The notes: generated by a model not told the origin, from the sequence alone. A stretch of DNA of 64,000 nt from Loktanella sp. IMCC34160 (GCF_004145845.1 NZ_SELP01000002.1:434001-498000); one strand, 5' to 3'; positions 9,719 through 19,156 are shown, numbered from the stretch's first letter. Numbers and translations are program-made.

Positions 9719-9898
9719 GCTGGACATGCCGCCTGATAGGCTTGACCCGCGATTTGCGCAAGCCCTTCGCGTGACGGGGCGGCACGGCGCGGTCTGACCC
9801 GTCAATGTCGCTTTTGCCCCTAGCAGGACGCAATTCAAGCACAGGGGTTTGGCTGTGCGGCGTATCAGCATCCCACATACCTTACGGAGGGAATCAAG

Positions 9899-11452
9899 AT
9901 GTCGGATGTTGCAGCTGCTGGTGGTGGTCGTCGCACACGGGGTGGTGGCGGCGCAGCCCGCCGGGCCGAACGGTCCGCGGTCAGTGTCGAAACCGCGAAA
10001 TATATCGAACGCAACATCCCCAACCTTGATATCCTGCACCCCGAAGCGGTGGAGATCATCGAAGCCAACGCCGAATTGATCCTGGAAGAGATCGGCGTCA
10101 ACTTCGTTGAAAATCCCGCCGCGCTTGAGCGCTGGCGCGAGGCCGGGGCCGATGTGGATGGCGAACGCGTCCGCCTGCCCAAGGGGCTTGCCCGCGAGCT
10201 GATCAAGACCGCCCCGTCGGAATTCACACAATACGCCCGCAACCCGGAGCGCAACGTGGTCATCGGCGGCCGGAACCTTGTTCTTGCCCCGGTCTACGGC
10301 CCTCCCTTCGTCCGCGACATGGACGGCGGCCGCCGCTATGCCACGATCGAGGATTTCCAGAAGTTCGTGAAACTGGGCTATATGTCCAAGTGGCTGCACC
10401 ATTCGGGCGGCACGGTCTGTGAACCGACCGACGTTCCGGTGAACAAGCGCCACCTTGATATGCTGCTGGCCCACATGACCCTGTCCGACAAGCCCTTCAT
10501 GGGGTCGGTGACCGAGCCCAGCCGGGCGCAGGATTCGGTCGATATGGCGTCGATCCTGTTCGGGGCGGATTTCGTCCAGAACAACACGGTGATGACCTCG
10601 CTGATCAACATCAACTCGCCCATGACCTTTGACGGGATCATGATGGGCGCGTTGGAAGTCTTTGCCGCGAACAATCAGGCGTCGATCATTTCGCCCTTCA
10701 TCGTCGGTGGCGCCATGGCGCCCGTGTCGGTGACCGGCACCCTGACCCAGACGCTGGCCGAGGTTCTGGCCGGGGTCGCCTATAGCCAGTTGGTCCGCAA
10801 GGGTGCGCCGGTGATTGCCGGCACCTTCGTGACCTCGATCGACATGAACTCTGGCGCGCCGACCTTCGGCACGCCGGAAGCCAGCCAGATCACCTATGGC
10901 ATGGGTCAGATCGTGCGCCGCCTTGGGCTGCCCTACCGGTCGGCCGGGTCGTTCACCGGCTCGAAGCTGCCCGACGCGCAGGCCGCCTATGAAACCGCGA
11001 ACAGCCTGAACATGGGCCTTCTGTCCGGCGTGAACTTCATGCTGCACGCCTGCGGCTGGCTGGAAGGGGGCCTTGTGTCCAGCTTCGAGAAATTCGTGAT
11101 GGACGCCGACCAGTTGGGCACCCTGCACAAGATGGCCGAGGGTGTGAAGTTTGACGAAAACGCGCAGGCTCTGGACGCGATCCGCGAAGTGGGACCGGGC
11201 GGCCATTACCTTGGCTGCGCCCACACGCAGGCCAACTTCAAGACCTCGTTCTGGCGCTCCGACCTGCTGGACTACAAGCCCTTCGAACAGTGGGACGAAG
11301 AGGGCGCGCGCGATACGATGACCCTTGCCAACCTGCGCGTGAAGAAGCTGCTGGAGCAATACCAGAAGCCGGCGCTGGACGCAGGCATCGAAGAGGCGTT
11401 GAACGCCTATGTGGCGGAAAAGAAAGCGTCGATGCCCGATGCCTTCATGTGA
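9899..11452 (+). CDS. MttB-superfamily (trimethylamine methyltransferase family) protein
   Basis: A 517-residue member of the MttB/trimethylamine methyltransferase superfamily, whose studied members move a methyl group from a quaternary or tertiary amine to a corrinoid protein. The frame is open with no internal TAG, so this is a non-pyrrolysine member; those with known activity demethylate compounds such as glycine betaine or proline betaine. The N-terminus has the [19 protein letters not shown] tract common in alphaproteobacterial members. A GGAGGG ribosome binding site precedes the ATG. No corrinoid-protein or reductive-activase gene is nearby, so the acceptor must be encoded elsewhere or the reaction differs. 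Substrate unknown. Confidence 0.88.
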   Translation: MSDVAAAGGGRRTRGGGGAARRAERSAVSVETAKYIERNIPNLDILHPEAVEIIEANAELILEEIGVNFVENPAALERWREAGADVDGERVRLPKGLARELIKTAPSEFTQYARNPERNVVIGGRNLVLAPVYGPPFVRDMDGGRRYATIEDFQKFVKLGYMSKWLHHSGGTVCEPTDVPVNKRHLDMLLAHMTLSDKPFMGSVTEPSRAQDSVDMASILFGADFVQNNTVMTSLININSPMTFDGIMMGALEVFAANNQASIISPFIVGGAMAPVSVTGTLTQTLAEVLAGVAYSQLVRKGAPVIAGTFVTSIDMNSGAPTFGTPEASQITYGMGQIVRRLGLPYRSAGSFTGSKLPDAQAAYETANSLNMGLLSGVNFMLHACGWLEGGLVSSFEKFVMDADQLGTLHKMAEGVKFDENAQALDAIREVGPGGHYLGCAHTQANFKTSFWRSDLLDYKPFEQWDEEGARDTMTLANLRVKKLLEQYQKPALDAGIEEALNAYVAEKKASMPDAFM

Positions 11453-11467
11453 TCCAGACTGACCATC

Positions 11468-11490
11468 GGGGCGCCTTCGGGCGCCCCTTT
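11468..11490 (+). terminator. terminator after the MttB-like gene
   Basis: A GGGGCGCC / GGCGCCCC-type stem around a short TTCG-containing loop is followed by TTT. It lies 15 bp past the stop codon of the methyltransferase gene and before the convergent DUF6477 gene. Confidence 0.8.
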
Positions 11491-11501
11491 CATGTTGCAG
11501 G

Positions 11502-11792
11502 TCAGGCGCGGGTCACGGCGCGCAGAATGCGGGCCTCGCCCATGATCGCGATCAGCACCTCGACATGGCGGGCTATGGAATAATCAGCACGGTCCTCGCG
11601 CCGTTTTGTGTCCAGTTCGCGCTCAAGCTCCAGAAGATGAAGAATCGCCTCGCCCGGGCGGGGCGGTGCCGGGCGACGCAGAATTCGGCCCAGATGCTGA
11701 TCCCGGCTGTAGTCATCCACCCCGATCCGGGCCGACTGAACAAGGAGTTTGGGCCGGTTCAGCTGGCCGACGAGTCCGAGAATATCTAGCAT
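11502..11792 (-). CDS. DUF6477 family protein
   Basis: A 96-residue protein that I match to DUF6477, a family restricted largely to Rhodobacterales and without assigned function. It opens [24 protein letters not shown] and contains the basic, Arg-rich stretch [23 protein letters not shown]. No membrane segment or signal peptide is visible. The ATG at 11792 follows a strong AAGGGGG ribosome binding site. It is divergent from the DUF6456 gene, with a 226-bp spacer holding a perfect inverted repeat, so the two may be co-regulated. Confidence 0.7.
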   Translation of the reverse strand: MLDILGLVGQLNRPKLLVQSARIGVDDYSRDQHLGRILRRPAPPRPGEAILHLLELERELDTKRREDRADYSIARHVEVLIAIMGEARILRAVTRA

Positions 11793-11889
11793 GGTGCCCC
11801 CTTTGGCTTAACGAATTTGTTCGAAAAGTGACACAACTATGGCGTGTGTTGCGCCATCGACGATTCCAGCGAACGCAATCGTTACGGGC

Positions 11890-11906
11890 GTTTAGACTTT
11901 CTAAAC
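11890..11906. promoter_or_regulatory. inverted repeat between the DUF6477 and DUF6456 genes
   Basis: GTTTAGACTTTCTAAAC is a perfect 7-bp inverted repeat around CTT. Another copy of the half-site GTTTAG occurs at 11935-11940 and a related CTTTAGG at 11954-11960. Placement in the divergent spacer suggests an operator, but no binding protein can be named. Confidence 0.4.
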
Positions 11907-12018
11907 CATGCTGATCCATGGCTGCCCTGTTAAGGTTTAGGTAAGAAAATCAACTTTAGGTTGTTACCGGTACCAGAAAGGTGCTGCCGGATGCTGGGTC
12001 CGACCAAGGGGGTAACGG

Positions 12019-13149
12019 ATGGCTGCCGAAGATCGGCTTTCTGTCGTGGTGCGCATGCCCGATTGGGTTCCGCACGCGGCCCTGAATTACCTTGTCCATA
12101 CCGAAATGGGCCTGTCGATCCGTGCGCTCGCGCGGGCGTCGGATTGTCATGCCTCGACCATTCTCAGGCAGGTGCGGCGTTATGAAAACCGGCGCGACGA
12201 TCCGCTGGTCGATGATGCCCTGCGACGGTTGTCCCGGCACGTTCCCAAACCATCGGACCAAGGCGAGGAGGCGGCCCAACCCATGACGATAGATATCCGC
12301 AGGTCGGCGATCGGGGTCGATGACAAACCGTCAGAGGCCCGGATTGCCGCCGAGGGGCTGCGCATCCTGCGCCGTCTGTGCGAAACCGGTGCGGTTCTTG
12401 CGGTGGGCCGGGACATGGATACCGCCGTGGTCGTGCGCGACGTGCCCGGCGGCGACACGACCCGGACTGCGACCGTCGGCTGCGACGTGGCACAGGCCAT
12501 GGCGCTGCGCGAATGGATCGCCTGCGCCGAGCCGGGCGCGCGGGTGGTCCGTTACCGCATCACCAACACCGGACGCGCCGAGTTGAAGAAACTGATGGCG
12601 GCGGACGAAAACCGCGCGGTGCAGGGGTTCTCCGAGGCGCGCGCCGAATTTCGCGGCCGTGCCGCCGAGATCGAGGATCTTGCCGGGGACGATGGCCTTG
12701 ATGGGCGCGGAATGCGCTACACCCTTGGGGAAAGCCCGCTGATCGGCCTGTCCCGCCGCCGCGACAAGGATGGCCAGCCGTTCCTGACCCGGGATCTGGT
12801 GGCGGCCGGGGAACGGCTGCGCGAAGATTTCGAACTGGCCAGCATGGGCCCCAAGGTGACAACCGACTGGACACGGTTCCTGACCGGACCGTCCCGTGGT
12901 GTTGGCGGCGGCGGGCAGGGCGGTGCAGAGGCCGCCCATGGGCGCGTCGCCGCGGCGCTGGCCGATCTTGGACCGGGGCTGGGCGACGTGGTGCTGCGCT
13001 GTTGTTGCTTTCTTGAAGGGCTGGAACAGGCCGAAAAGAAACTGGGCTGGGCGGCGCGATCCGGAAAGATCGTGCTGCGCATTGCCCTGCAACGGTTGCG
13101 CAGACATTACGAGGAAACCCAAGGGAAATACGGGCCGAAGATCGGCTAG
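12019..13149 (+). CDS. helix-turn-helix protein with DUF6456 C-terminal domain
   Basis: A 376-residue protein with a likely DNA-binding N-terminus: residues 14-60 include WVPHAALNYLVHTEMGLSIR and LARASDCHASTILRQVRRYE, which reads as a helix-turn-helix. After an acidic linker a second region contains ITNTGRAELKKL. The C-terminal part, GESPLIGLSRRRDKDGQPFL onward to LEGLEQAEKKLGW, matches my memory of DUF6456 in alphaproteobacteria. The ATG follows AAGGGGG. Target genes are unknown; the divergent spacer with its inverted repeat is the obvious place to look for autoregulation. Confidence 0.75.
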   Translation: MAAEDRLSVVVRMPDWVPHAALNYLVHTEMGLSIRALARASDCHASTILRQVRRYENRRDDPLVDDALRRLSRHVPKPSDQGEEAAQPMTIDIRRSAIGVDDKPSEARIAAEGLRILRRLCETGAVLAVGRDMDTAVVVRDVPGGDTTRTATVGCDVAQAMALREWIACAEPGARVVRYRITNTGRAELKKLMAADENRAVQGFSEARAEFRGRAAEIEDLAGDDGLDGRGMRYTLGESPLIGLSRRRDKDGQPFLTRDLVAAGERLREDFELASMGPKVTTDWTRFLTGPSRGVGGGGQGGAEAAHGRVAAALADLGPGLGDVVLRCCCFLEGLEQAEKKLGWAARSGKIVLRIALQRLRRHYEETQGKYGPKIG

Positions 13150-13254
13150 GCGCGTCCGGTTTGATCCCAGCGCAGCCCGGCCTTGCACCGGGCCGCGTTG
13201 CCTTGGGCCGCGCTTGGGATTATGTGGGGGGAAACGCCGGCCGGAGGAGCCCCC

Positions 13255-14205
13255 ATGCGTGACCTGAAAATCCCAGAGCAGCGCCACCCCGAAAAGGCGC
13301 ATCGCCCGGACAATCCGCAACCGCGCAAGCCGGAGTGGATCAGGGTTAAGGCCCCGACCAGTCAGGGGTATAAGGAAACCCACCGCATCATGCGCGAGCA
13401 TAAGCTGGTGACGGTCTGCGAAGAGGCGGGCTGTCCCAACGCCGGCGAATGCTGGAGCCAGGGTCACGCCACCATGATGATCATGGGCGAGATCTGCACC
13501 CGTGGCTGCACCTTCTGCAATATCGCCACCGGCCGCCCCGATGCGCTGGACCAGTTCGAGCCGGGCCGCGTGGCCGATGCGGTGCAGAAGCTGGGGCTGA
13601 ACCATGTGGTGATCACGTCGGTAGACCGGGACGATCTGCAAGATGGCGGGGCCGAACATTTCGCCCAGACGATCCGCGCCGTCCGTCACCGCAGCCCGAA
13701 CACCACAATCGAAATCCTCACGCCCGATTTCCTGAAATGCGATCCTTCGGTTCTGGAAACCGTGGTCGCGGCGAAGCCGGATGTGTTCAACCACAACCTT
13801 GAAACCGTCCCGGGCCTTTATCCCGAGGTGCGCCCGGGTGCCCGCTATTTCCATTCGCTGCGCCTGCTACAGCGGGTCAAGGAACTGGACCCGACCATGT
13901 TCACCAAGTCGGGGATCATGGTGGGGCTGGGCGAGGATCGTCAGGCCGTGATGCAGGTGATGGACGACATGCGTGCCGCCGACATCGATTTCCTGACGAT
14001 CGGCCAATACCTGCAACCCACGCCCAAGCATCACGCCGTTGAACGGTTCGTCCATCCGGATGAATTCAAAGCCTATGAAAAGGCCGCCTACGGCAAGGGG
14101 TTCCTGATGGTGTCGGCCACGCCGCTGACCCGCTCCAGCTATCACGCAGGGAACGATTTCGCCCGCCTGCGCGAAAACCGGATGAACAAGCTGGGCCGCG
14201 CCTAG
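13255..14205 (+). CDS. lipA: lipoyl synthase
   Basis: A 316-residue radical-SAM enzyme that inserts two sulfurs into octanoyl groups on lipoyl domains. The auxiliary-cluster motif [12 protein letters not shown] has C55, C60 and C66, and the radical-SAM motif CTRGCTFC has C81, C85 and C88. The C-terminal RSSYHA segment carries the conserved Ser. I chose the ATG at 13255 because GGAGGA precedes it and homologues start there; an upstream in-frame start at 13183 adds only shadow sequence. The stop codon shares a CTAG with the stop codon of the convergent gene. Confidence 0.97.
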   Translation: MRDLKIPEQRHPEKAHRPDNPQPRKPEWIRVKAPTSQGYKETHRIMREHKLVTVCEEAGCPNAGECWSQGHATMMIMGEICTRGCTFCNIATGRPDALDQFEPGRVADAVQKLGLNHVVITSVDRDDLQDGGAEHFAQTIRAVRHRSPNTTIEILTPDFLKCDPSVLETVVAAKPDVFNHNLETVPGLYPEVRPGARYFHSLRLLQRVKELDPTMFTKSGIMVGLGEDRQAVMQVMDDMRAADIDFLTIGQYLQPTPKHHAVERFVHPDEFKAYEKAAYGKGFLMVSATPLTRSSYHAGNDFARLRENRMNKLGRA

Positions 14206-14735
14206 CCCGCGATCGGGAAACTGGTCTGGATTTGCAGGGTTCCGTTGATCCCGGCGACCGCCTTGACGAAGCCGCGCACGGCATAGCCCTGCGTGTGCGT
14301 CGATCCCGCACCCATCCGGCCCGCGTTGTTGCGTCCAAGATGCCCCGCGCCGCCGCCCTTGTCGCTGTCGTCATGGGCGCTGGAAATCTTGTATTTCCGG
14401 TGCGGTAGCGGCGCTTCCATGACGCAATCCTTTTCCCCGATTTCCAGCCGTTGCAGCGCGATCTGGCCCTGCATCGAATTCAGGATCTCGGTCGTCGCGG
14501 AAACCTGATCGTCAAAGGTCCAATAGGTGCCGGTGGTCCGGGGTTCGCCGGGCGTGTTCACCCGCGCGCGCTGGTCCAGAAAACTTGCCCCGCCGTGCAC
14601 GCTTGCGTGGGCCGGGGCCGGGGACCGTTGGGTTCGTCCCCCCGGGCCGACACCTGTCATCATCCGGTTGCCGCCGTAAATTTGCAGCATCCCGCGGACT
14701 TCCATTTCAGTATATCGTTTGCGATAGCTGGCCAT
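14202..14735 (-). CDS. hypothetical protein
   Basis: A 177-residue protein that I do not recognise. It opens [20 protein letters not shown], is Gly/His-rich in the middle ([21 protein letters not shown], about residues 50-70), and ends in a more hydrophobic [20 protein letters not shown]. No signal peptide or membrane helix is evident. The ATG at 14735 has a GGGAGGGT ribosome binding site; the longer frame to 14939 has no such site. It ends tail-to-tail with lipA on a shared CTAG. It lies 118 bp after the diheme cytochrome gene on the same strand and may be read through from it. Confidence 0.6.
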   Translation of the reverse strand: MASYRKRYTEMEVRGMLQIYGGNRMMTGVGPGGRTQRSPAPAHASVHGGASFLDQRARVNTPGEPRTTGTYWTFDDQVSATTEILNSMQGQIALQRLEIGEKDCVMEAPLPHRKYKISSAHDDSDKGGGAGHLGRNNAGRMGAGSTHTQGYAVRGFVKAVAGINGTLQIQTSFPIAG

Positions 14736-14853
14736 CTGACCCTCCCCCTTGGCGTCGCCTATTTCCGAAAATCGCACCCTTTTCGGGATCGTTACCCGGA
14801 CAGGGTGATCCCCTCGCCGCTGCAAGGCAAGGTTTTTCCGGTCGGGGGACGGA

Positions 14854-15750
14854 TCAGTTGCCGATGGGGGGCACGATCTTGAGGTAGGCCGCGATTGCCT
14901 CTCGGTCAGAGCGGGGCAGTTGCGCAGTGTTCTGAACAACCTCGAACATCTCGCCCCCGGCGCTGTCGAAATCGGGGGTAAAGCCGCTGGTCAGATATTC
15001 GACGATTTCCGCTTCGGACCATGACAGCGCGGCAGGGGTGATATTTGGCACCCGGCCGTCCTTGCCCGGGATCGGCGCGCCTGCCAGCCAGCGGTCGGTC
15101 TGAAGCCCACCCAGCGCATTGCGCGGTGTGTGGCATTCGGCGCAATGGCCCATCGCCTCGACAAGGTAGCGGCCCCGCTGTTGTGTCTCGGTCAGATCGC
15201 CGTCCAGCACCCAGTCGTCCGAGGCAAACAGCATCTTCCAACCACCCAGCGCCGCCCGGATATTGAACGGGAATCCCACGTCATGCGGGCGGTTTTCCGC
15301 GTCCGAGGCGGGCAGGGTCATCAGATAGGCGTGAAGATCGGCGATGTCCTGCGCCTGCATCCGGGAATAGGACCCATAGGGGAACGCGGGGAAATAGTGC
15401 CGGTTGTCCGGAGAGGTGCCGTGGCGCAGCGCGTCGGCGAGGTTCAGAACGGTCCAGTCCCCGGTTCCGACCGGGCCGGGGCTGATGTTGGGGGCGTAGA
15501 AGGTGCCGAACGGGCTGGCAAAACCCCGCCCCCCGGACAGGACCCGCCGCGCTTCGCCCTCGGCCTCGGGCGCGGCGTGGCACGAGGCGCAGCCCGTCGC
15601 CGCGAAGACCAGCGCCCCACGCTCTACATCCCCGGTCAGCCGGTCAAACTCTGCCGGGTCCACATGGCGGGGCCGGGTGAGATAAAGGCCGACCGCCGCG
15701 ACAACCACGGCAGCACCGGCCAGATAGGCAACGGTCTTTCGAAAGCGCAT
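14854..15750 (-). CDS. diheme c-type cytochrome
   Basis: A 298-residue exported cytochrome with two CXXCH heme sites: CASCH at residues 54-58 and CAECH at 203-207. The N-terminal helix MRFRKTVAYLAGAAVVVAAV is an uncleaved anchor or signal. The spacing (two mono-heme cytochrome c domains, with YFPAFPYGSYSRM between them) resembles the cytochrome subunits of periplasmic dehydrogenases, but no dehydrogenase subunit gene is adjacent. The ATG at 15750 is preferred over a GTG at 15783. It probably shares a transcript with the cytochrome c'-type gene 72 bp upstream. Confidence 0.87.
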   Translation of the reverse strand: MRFRKTVAYLAGAAVVVAAVGLYLTRPRHVDPAEFDRLTGDVERGALVFAATGCASCHAAPEAEGEARRVLSGGRGFASPFGTFYAPNISPGPVGTGDWTVLNLADALRHGTSPDNRHYFPAFPYGSYSRMQAQDIADLHAYLMTLPASDAENRPHDVGFPFNIRAALGGWKMLFASDDWVLDGDLTETQQRGRYLVEAMGHCAECHTPRNALGGLQTDRWLAGAPIPGKDGRVPNITPAALSWSEAEIVEYLTSGFTPDFDSAGGEMFEVVQNTAQLPRSDREAIAAYLKIVPPIGN

Positions 15751-15822
15751 CAGGGCCCCCGGAACGGTTTGGGCCGAAGGCACGGGTCCGCGCCTTCGGC
15801 TGTCAGGTCGATAGGAACCGGA

Positions 15823-16308
15823 TCAGTTGTCCGACTGGCGATAGTTCTGGTGGCAGGCGCCGCAGGCCCCGCCCAGCGCCTGCATCGCGCCTTGCAGGGA
15901 TTCAAGCCCACCACCCGCCGCGGCTTCCATCGCGGCCGAGGCTTCGACCAGCGCGGCCCCGCGTGCCATGACGCCCGGCAGGTCGTCCCAGATCGCCGGC
16001 AGCGCCTTGGTGCCGTCCACGCTGGCGTTGTCGGACCCGGCGGGCCAATAGGTCATCTGGTTCAGCTGGGACAGCGCCGCAAGGTTCGACGCGGCAGCCG
16101 AGGCCAGATCGGCGTCATAGTCAATCCGGCCCTGCGCCATGCCGCCAAGCACACCGATGTTATGGGCATACAGCTGCATATGCGCCTGACGCGCCTTGAT
16201 GGCCCCGGCAATTGCCGGATCAACATGGCTTTCGGCAGTCGCGGTGCTTGTCAGGGCAAGGGTCGCGGCAGTCAGTGCGATGCCAGCGGAAAGTGCAAGG
16301 GTTCTCAT
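15823..16308 (-). CDS. cytochrome c' / c556-type protein
   Basis: A 161-residue periplasmic cytochrome. It has a cleavable signal peptide (about residues 1-25, ending STATA), a mostly helical body, and a single heme site CGACH near the C-terminus (149-153), which is the cytochrome c' arrangement. Ligand Met44 is plausible in the first helix (KARQAHMQLYA), which would make it c556-like. Cytochromes of this type handle NO or act as electron carriers. It starts with a GGAG site and is divergent from a LysR gene 97 bp away, the usual layout for a regulator and its target. Confidence 0.85.
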   Translation of the reverse strand: MRTLALSAGIALTAATLALTSTATAESHVDPAIAGAIKARQAHMQLYAHNIGVLGGMAQGRIDYDADLASAAASNLAALSQLNQMTYWPAGSDNASVDGTKALPAIWDDLPGVMARGAALVEASAAMEAAAGGGLESLQGAMQALGGACGACHQNYRQSDN

Positions 16309-16405
16309 GGCTACTCCACAGGGTTGAGAAATCGATTGATTTTTGGATGGTATCTGTGCCCTGAATAAAAGCCATTCGGAAATTTTGCGTAGAGGTGGAC
16401 GAAAA

Positions 16406-17287
16406 ATGCACAGGAGCAACTGGGACGACCTACGGTTCGTTCTGGCGGTTGCCGAAACCGGGTCCGTCAGCGCGGCGGCCCGGGCATTGGGAGTGAATCA
16501 CGCCACGGTTCTTCGCCGCATAGCGGGGTTCGAGGAGCGTGTCGGCGCCCCGGTTTTCGACCGGACGGCGCAGGGCTACCGCGTGCCCGCCGACAAGCTT
16601 CGGGTGATCGAGGCCGCCCGCGAAGTGCAGAATGCGATCATGAACGTCGACCGGTTGCTGCGCGGGGCGGATGCGCAATTGTCGGGGGTGGTGCGCATCA
16701 CCTCGACCGATACATTTTGCACAACGGTCTTGCCGCCCATCGTTCACGACCTGATGGCCGAAGCGCCGGGACTGGCGATCGAGTTGCATTGCACCAATGC
16801 CCATCTGGACCTGTCCAGGCTTCACGCGGATATCAGCGTCAGGCCCGCGCTGAAGCTTGCGGATGATCTGGTTGGCGATCCGGCGGGGCAGATGGGGTTG
16901 GCCCCCTATACGGCCGCGGGCGCCGACACGCAGAAATGGCTGGGGCTGACCGGGGCGCTGTCGCGGTCGCGCGCGGCGGACTGGATGGCAGCCAATGTCG
17001 GTCCCGAGGACATCACCAGTGGCGCCGACAGTTTCATGGTCCTGTGCGAAATGGTCGCCGCCGGGCTGGGGCGCGGGTTTCTGCCCTGCGTGTTGGGCGA
17101 GGGTGATCGGCGCCTGCGCCGCTTGCCCGAAGAGATCGCCCCGGTTCAGGTCGTGCCGCTGTGGGTCGCCAGCCATATTGATCTGGCGCAGGCCCCGCGG
17201 CTACGCGGCGTGCGGGCGCGGCTAGCCGAGGCGCTGGCCGCCGAAAGCGACTGGATGCTGGGGCAGGGGCCTAGGCGTCCTCGGTGA
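16406..17287 (+). CDS. LysR family transcriptional regulator
   Basis: A 293-residue LysR-type regulator. The winged helix-turn-helix occupies residues 1-62 ([20 protein letters not shown], then [16 protein letters not shown]), followed by a periplasmic-binding-protein-like effector domain. The ATG at 16406 follows AGAGGTGG; the upstream in-frame start at 16343 adds shadow residues. It is divergent from the cytochrome c' gene, which suggests that it controls the two cytochrome genes. Its 3' end overlaps the convergent hpt gene by 17 bp. The effector is unknown. Confidence 0.9.
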   Translation: MHRSNWDDLRFVLAVAETGSVSAAARALGVNHATVLRRIAGFEERVGAPVFDRTAQGYRVPADKLRVIEAAREVQNAIMNVDRLLRGADAQLSGVVRITSTDTFCTTVLPPIVHDLMAEAPGLAIELHCTNAHLDLSRLHADISVRPALKLADDLVGDPAGQMGLAPYTAAGADTQKWLGLTGALSRSRAADWMAANVGPEDITSGADSFMVLCEMVAAGLGRGFLPCVLGEGDRRLRRLPEEIAPVQVVPLWVASHIDLAQAPRLRGVRARLAEALAAESDWMLGQGPRRPR

Positions 17288-17816
17288 ACCGGACCTTGCC
17301 GATGAAGGGCAGGTTGCGGTTGCGCTGCGCATAGTCGATGCCATAGCCGACGACAAATTCGTCGGGGATTTCAAAGCCGGTCCAATCCGCCTTGACTTCC
17401 ACCTCGCGCCGGCTGGGTTTGTCCAAGAGCGCGATCGACCGCAGCTTGTGCGGTTTGCGGGCATTCAGCAGGCCCAGCACGTGTTTCATGGTGAACCCGG
17501 TATCGACGATATCTTCGACCACCAGAACGTCACGGCCTTCGATGCCGCCGCGCAGATCCTTTAGGATGCGGACCTCGCGGCTGGTTTCCATGGCGTCGCC
17601 GTAGGACGACGCCTCAAGGAAATCGACCTCGACGTTCAGGTCCAGTTCACGCACCAGATCGGCGATGAACACGAATGACCCGCGCAGCAGGCCCACCACG
17701 ACCAGCTTCTCGGTTCCCTTGAAATCCCGCTTGATGTCCTTGGCGAGGTCTTCGATCCGGGCGGCGATCGACTTGGCAGAGATCATTTCGTCGATCACGT
17801 AGGGGCGTTGCGACAT
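17271..17816 (-). CDS. hpt: hypoxanthine phosphoribosyltransferase
   Basis: A 181-residue purine salvage enzyme that converts hypoxanthine (and usually guanine) with PRPP to the nucleotide. The PRPP-binding loop [14 protein letters not shown] lies at residues 97-110. The flexible loop region contains SSYGD, and [19 protein letters not shown] near the C-terminus provides base contacts. The ATG at 17816 is chosen because homologues begin at [12 protein letters not shown]; the upstream region adds 29 unrelated residues. It is convergent with the LysR gene and divergent from the COQ10-like gene. Confidence 0.95.
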   Translation of the reverse strand: MSQRPYVIDEMISAKSIAARIEDLAKDIKRDFKGTEKLVVVGLLRGSFVFIADLVRELDLNVEVDFLEASSYGDAMETSREVRILKDLRGGIEGRDVLVVEDIVDTGFTMKHVLGLLNARKPHKLRSIALLDKPSRREVEVKADWTGFEIPDEFVVGYGIDYAQRNRNLPFIGKVRFTEDA

Positions 17817-17901
17817 TTCAGGGCAATCCTTGGTCTTTGGGTTGATTTCCGTCCGCCAGTCTACGACATCAGGGGGCAAAGTCACCAGAGCAGTTGGACG
17901 C

Positions 17902-18345
17902 ATGCCCGCGCATTCCGAAACGAAATTCCTGCCCTACGGGCCCGCCCAGATGTATGATCTGGTGGGGGATGTGGCCTCCTATCCGAAGTTTCTGCCGTGG
18001 ACGGCGGCGGCGCGTATCCGGTCGGTGACGGACCACGGCGATCACGCGGTAATGCTGGCCGACCTCGTGGTGTCCTTCAAGGTGTTCCGCGAAAGCTTTG
18101 GCAGCCGGGTGACCCTCTGGCCCGGCCAGCGGCGGATTGACACCGAATATATCGACGGCCCCTTCAAGTTCCTGAATTCGACATGGACCTTCACCGAGGC
18201 TCCGGGCGGCTGCGAGGTCCATTTCGCGGTGGATTTCGAGTTTCGCAATCGGCTGTTGCAGGGGGCAGCAGGGCTGTTCTTCAACGAAGCGATGCACCGG
18301 ATCGTCGCCGCCTTCGAAGGGCGGGCGAAAGAGCTGTATGGGTGA
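17902..18345 (+). CDS. COQ10/RatA-type START-domain protein
   Basis: A 147-residue single START/polyketide-cyclase-fold protein. The opening [20 protein letters not shown] and the PKFLPW motif are characteristic of the group that includes mitochondrial coenzyme Q-binding COQ10 and bacterial RatA. The C-terminal helix ([19 protein letters not shown]) closes the hydrophobic cavity. In an alphaproteobacterium a role in ubiquinone handling is more likely than the ribosome-toxin role proposed for E. coli RatA, but that is inference. The ribosome binding site is weak. Confidence 0.88.
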   Translation: MPAHSETKFLPYGPAQMYDLVGDVASYPKFLPWTAAARIRSVTDHGDHAVMLADLVVSFKVFRESFGSRVTLWPGQRRIDTEYIDGPFKFLNSTWTFTEAPGGCEVHFAVDFEFRNRLLQGAAGLFFNEAMHRIVAAFEGRAKELYG

Positions 18346-18388
18346 TGCTTGGTCCCAGATCGTGAGGACCTGATCCGGCAAAGTCAGG

Positions 18389-18913
18389 CTAGGATGTCTG
18401 ATCTCCGGAATAGCAGGCGATATGGACGAACCAGTCGCGCGAAATTTCATCGCGCACAAACTGACCGTCAATCTCAGCCCGCCGGGCAAGGAAACGCCGG
18501 GTAATCTGGCCCCGCCATTCGTAGACGAACAGATTTTCGGTCAGCAGGACAATGTGATAAGTGTTCGAAAACCAGTCTTCGGTTGTCGAGAGCAAATCGA
18601 ACGTCTGCCGATCGAAGGTGGCGACCACCTCGCCATGATGCGTGATGGTCGTCCTGTCTGTTTCCCAGTTTCCGATATAGACGAGGTGGTCCTTTCCTTC
18701 CTGCATGAAGATGGTTCCGGACCTGCCATTCGAACAGTTCACGGTGTGGAAGGTATAGGGATCGACAATATTGTCCCCCTCGCCGATCCAATGGCCGACA
18801 ATAAGTTCCTTGGTCTCGGGCAGGGAATGTTGTTCGGATCTCGCGCTATCGAAAGGCAGGCAAGCGAAGATCACGGAAGAGGCGATGGCGCCGAGAAATT
18901 TGTTGGGAAACAT
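18389..18913 (-). CDS. exported hypothetical protein
   Basis: A 174-residue protein with a signal peptide (FLGAIASSVIFACLPFDSARS). The mature part begins near EQHSLPETKELIVGHWIGEGDN and continues with beta-rich, lipocalin-like segments (GTIFMQEGKDHLVYIGNWET, then LFVYEWRGQITRRFLARR). Two Cys remain in the mature chain (CSNGRSG and ACYSGD). Base composition is visibly less GC-rich than its neighbours, which suggests a recently acquired or weakly constrained gene. I do not recognise a family. The ribosome binding site is poor. Confidence 0.6.
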   Translation of the reverse strand: MFPNKFLGAIASSVIFACLPFDSARSEQHSLPETKELIVGHWIGEGDNIVDPYTFHTVNCSNGRSGTIFMQEGKDHLVYIGNWETDRTTITHHGEVVATFDRQTFDLLSTTEDWFSNTYHIVLLTENLFVYEWRGQITRRFLARRAEIDGQFVRDEISRDWFVHIACYSGDQTS

Positions 18914-19156
18914 TGGCTTACGATAATCGATTGATACTTGAAACGGGTGGTGCGCTGACTGCGAGCCATACTGGTCCGTTTCCGCGTCTGTGAATCATAG
19001 GTTTCGGGGTTCGGTCTGGCAAGGACCAGAGCGCACTGCCAAGGTGCAGGAAACCGGCGATACCACATTGCCCCGATCCCTTGTGTTCCCTTTGCGATCT
19101 CTGTCTCTTGCGGCTGCAATCGTCGCGCCTATTCTCGGCGCCGGGAGGACTCGCCA

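Noticed and set aside
9728-9898. A riboswitch or tRNA in the guaA/MttB spacer.
   Set aside because: No conserved purine-riboswitch core or tRNA T-loop pattern was found, only a loose GCTTG/CAAGC repeat.
9719-11359. The long minus-strand frame that extends guaA by more than 500 residues.
   Set aside because: The extension is antisense to the MttB-like gene, has no family match, and the conserved GuaA N-terminus starts at 9718.
16329-18935. The shared 11-mer AATCGATTGAT upstream of the cytochrome c' gene and of the exported hypothetical gene.
   Set aside because: Shared 11-mers are expected many times by chance in 64 kb; without further copies it is not evidence of co-regulation.
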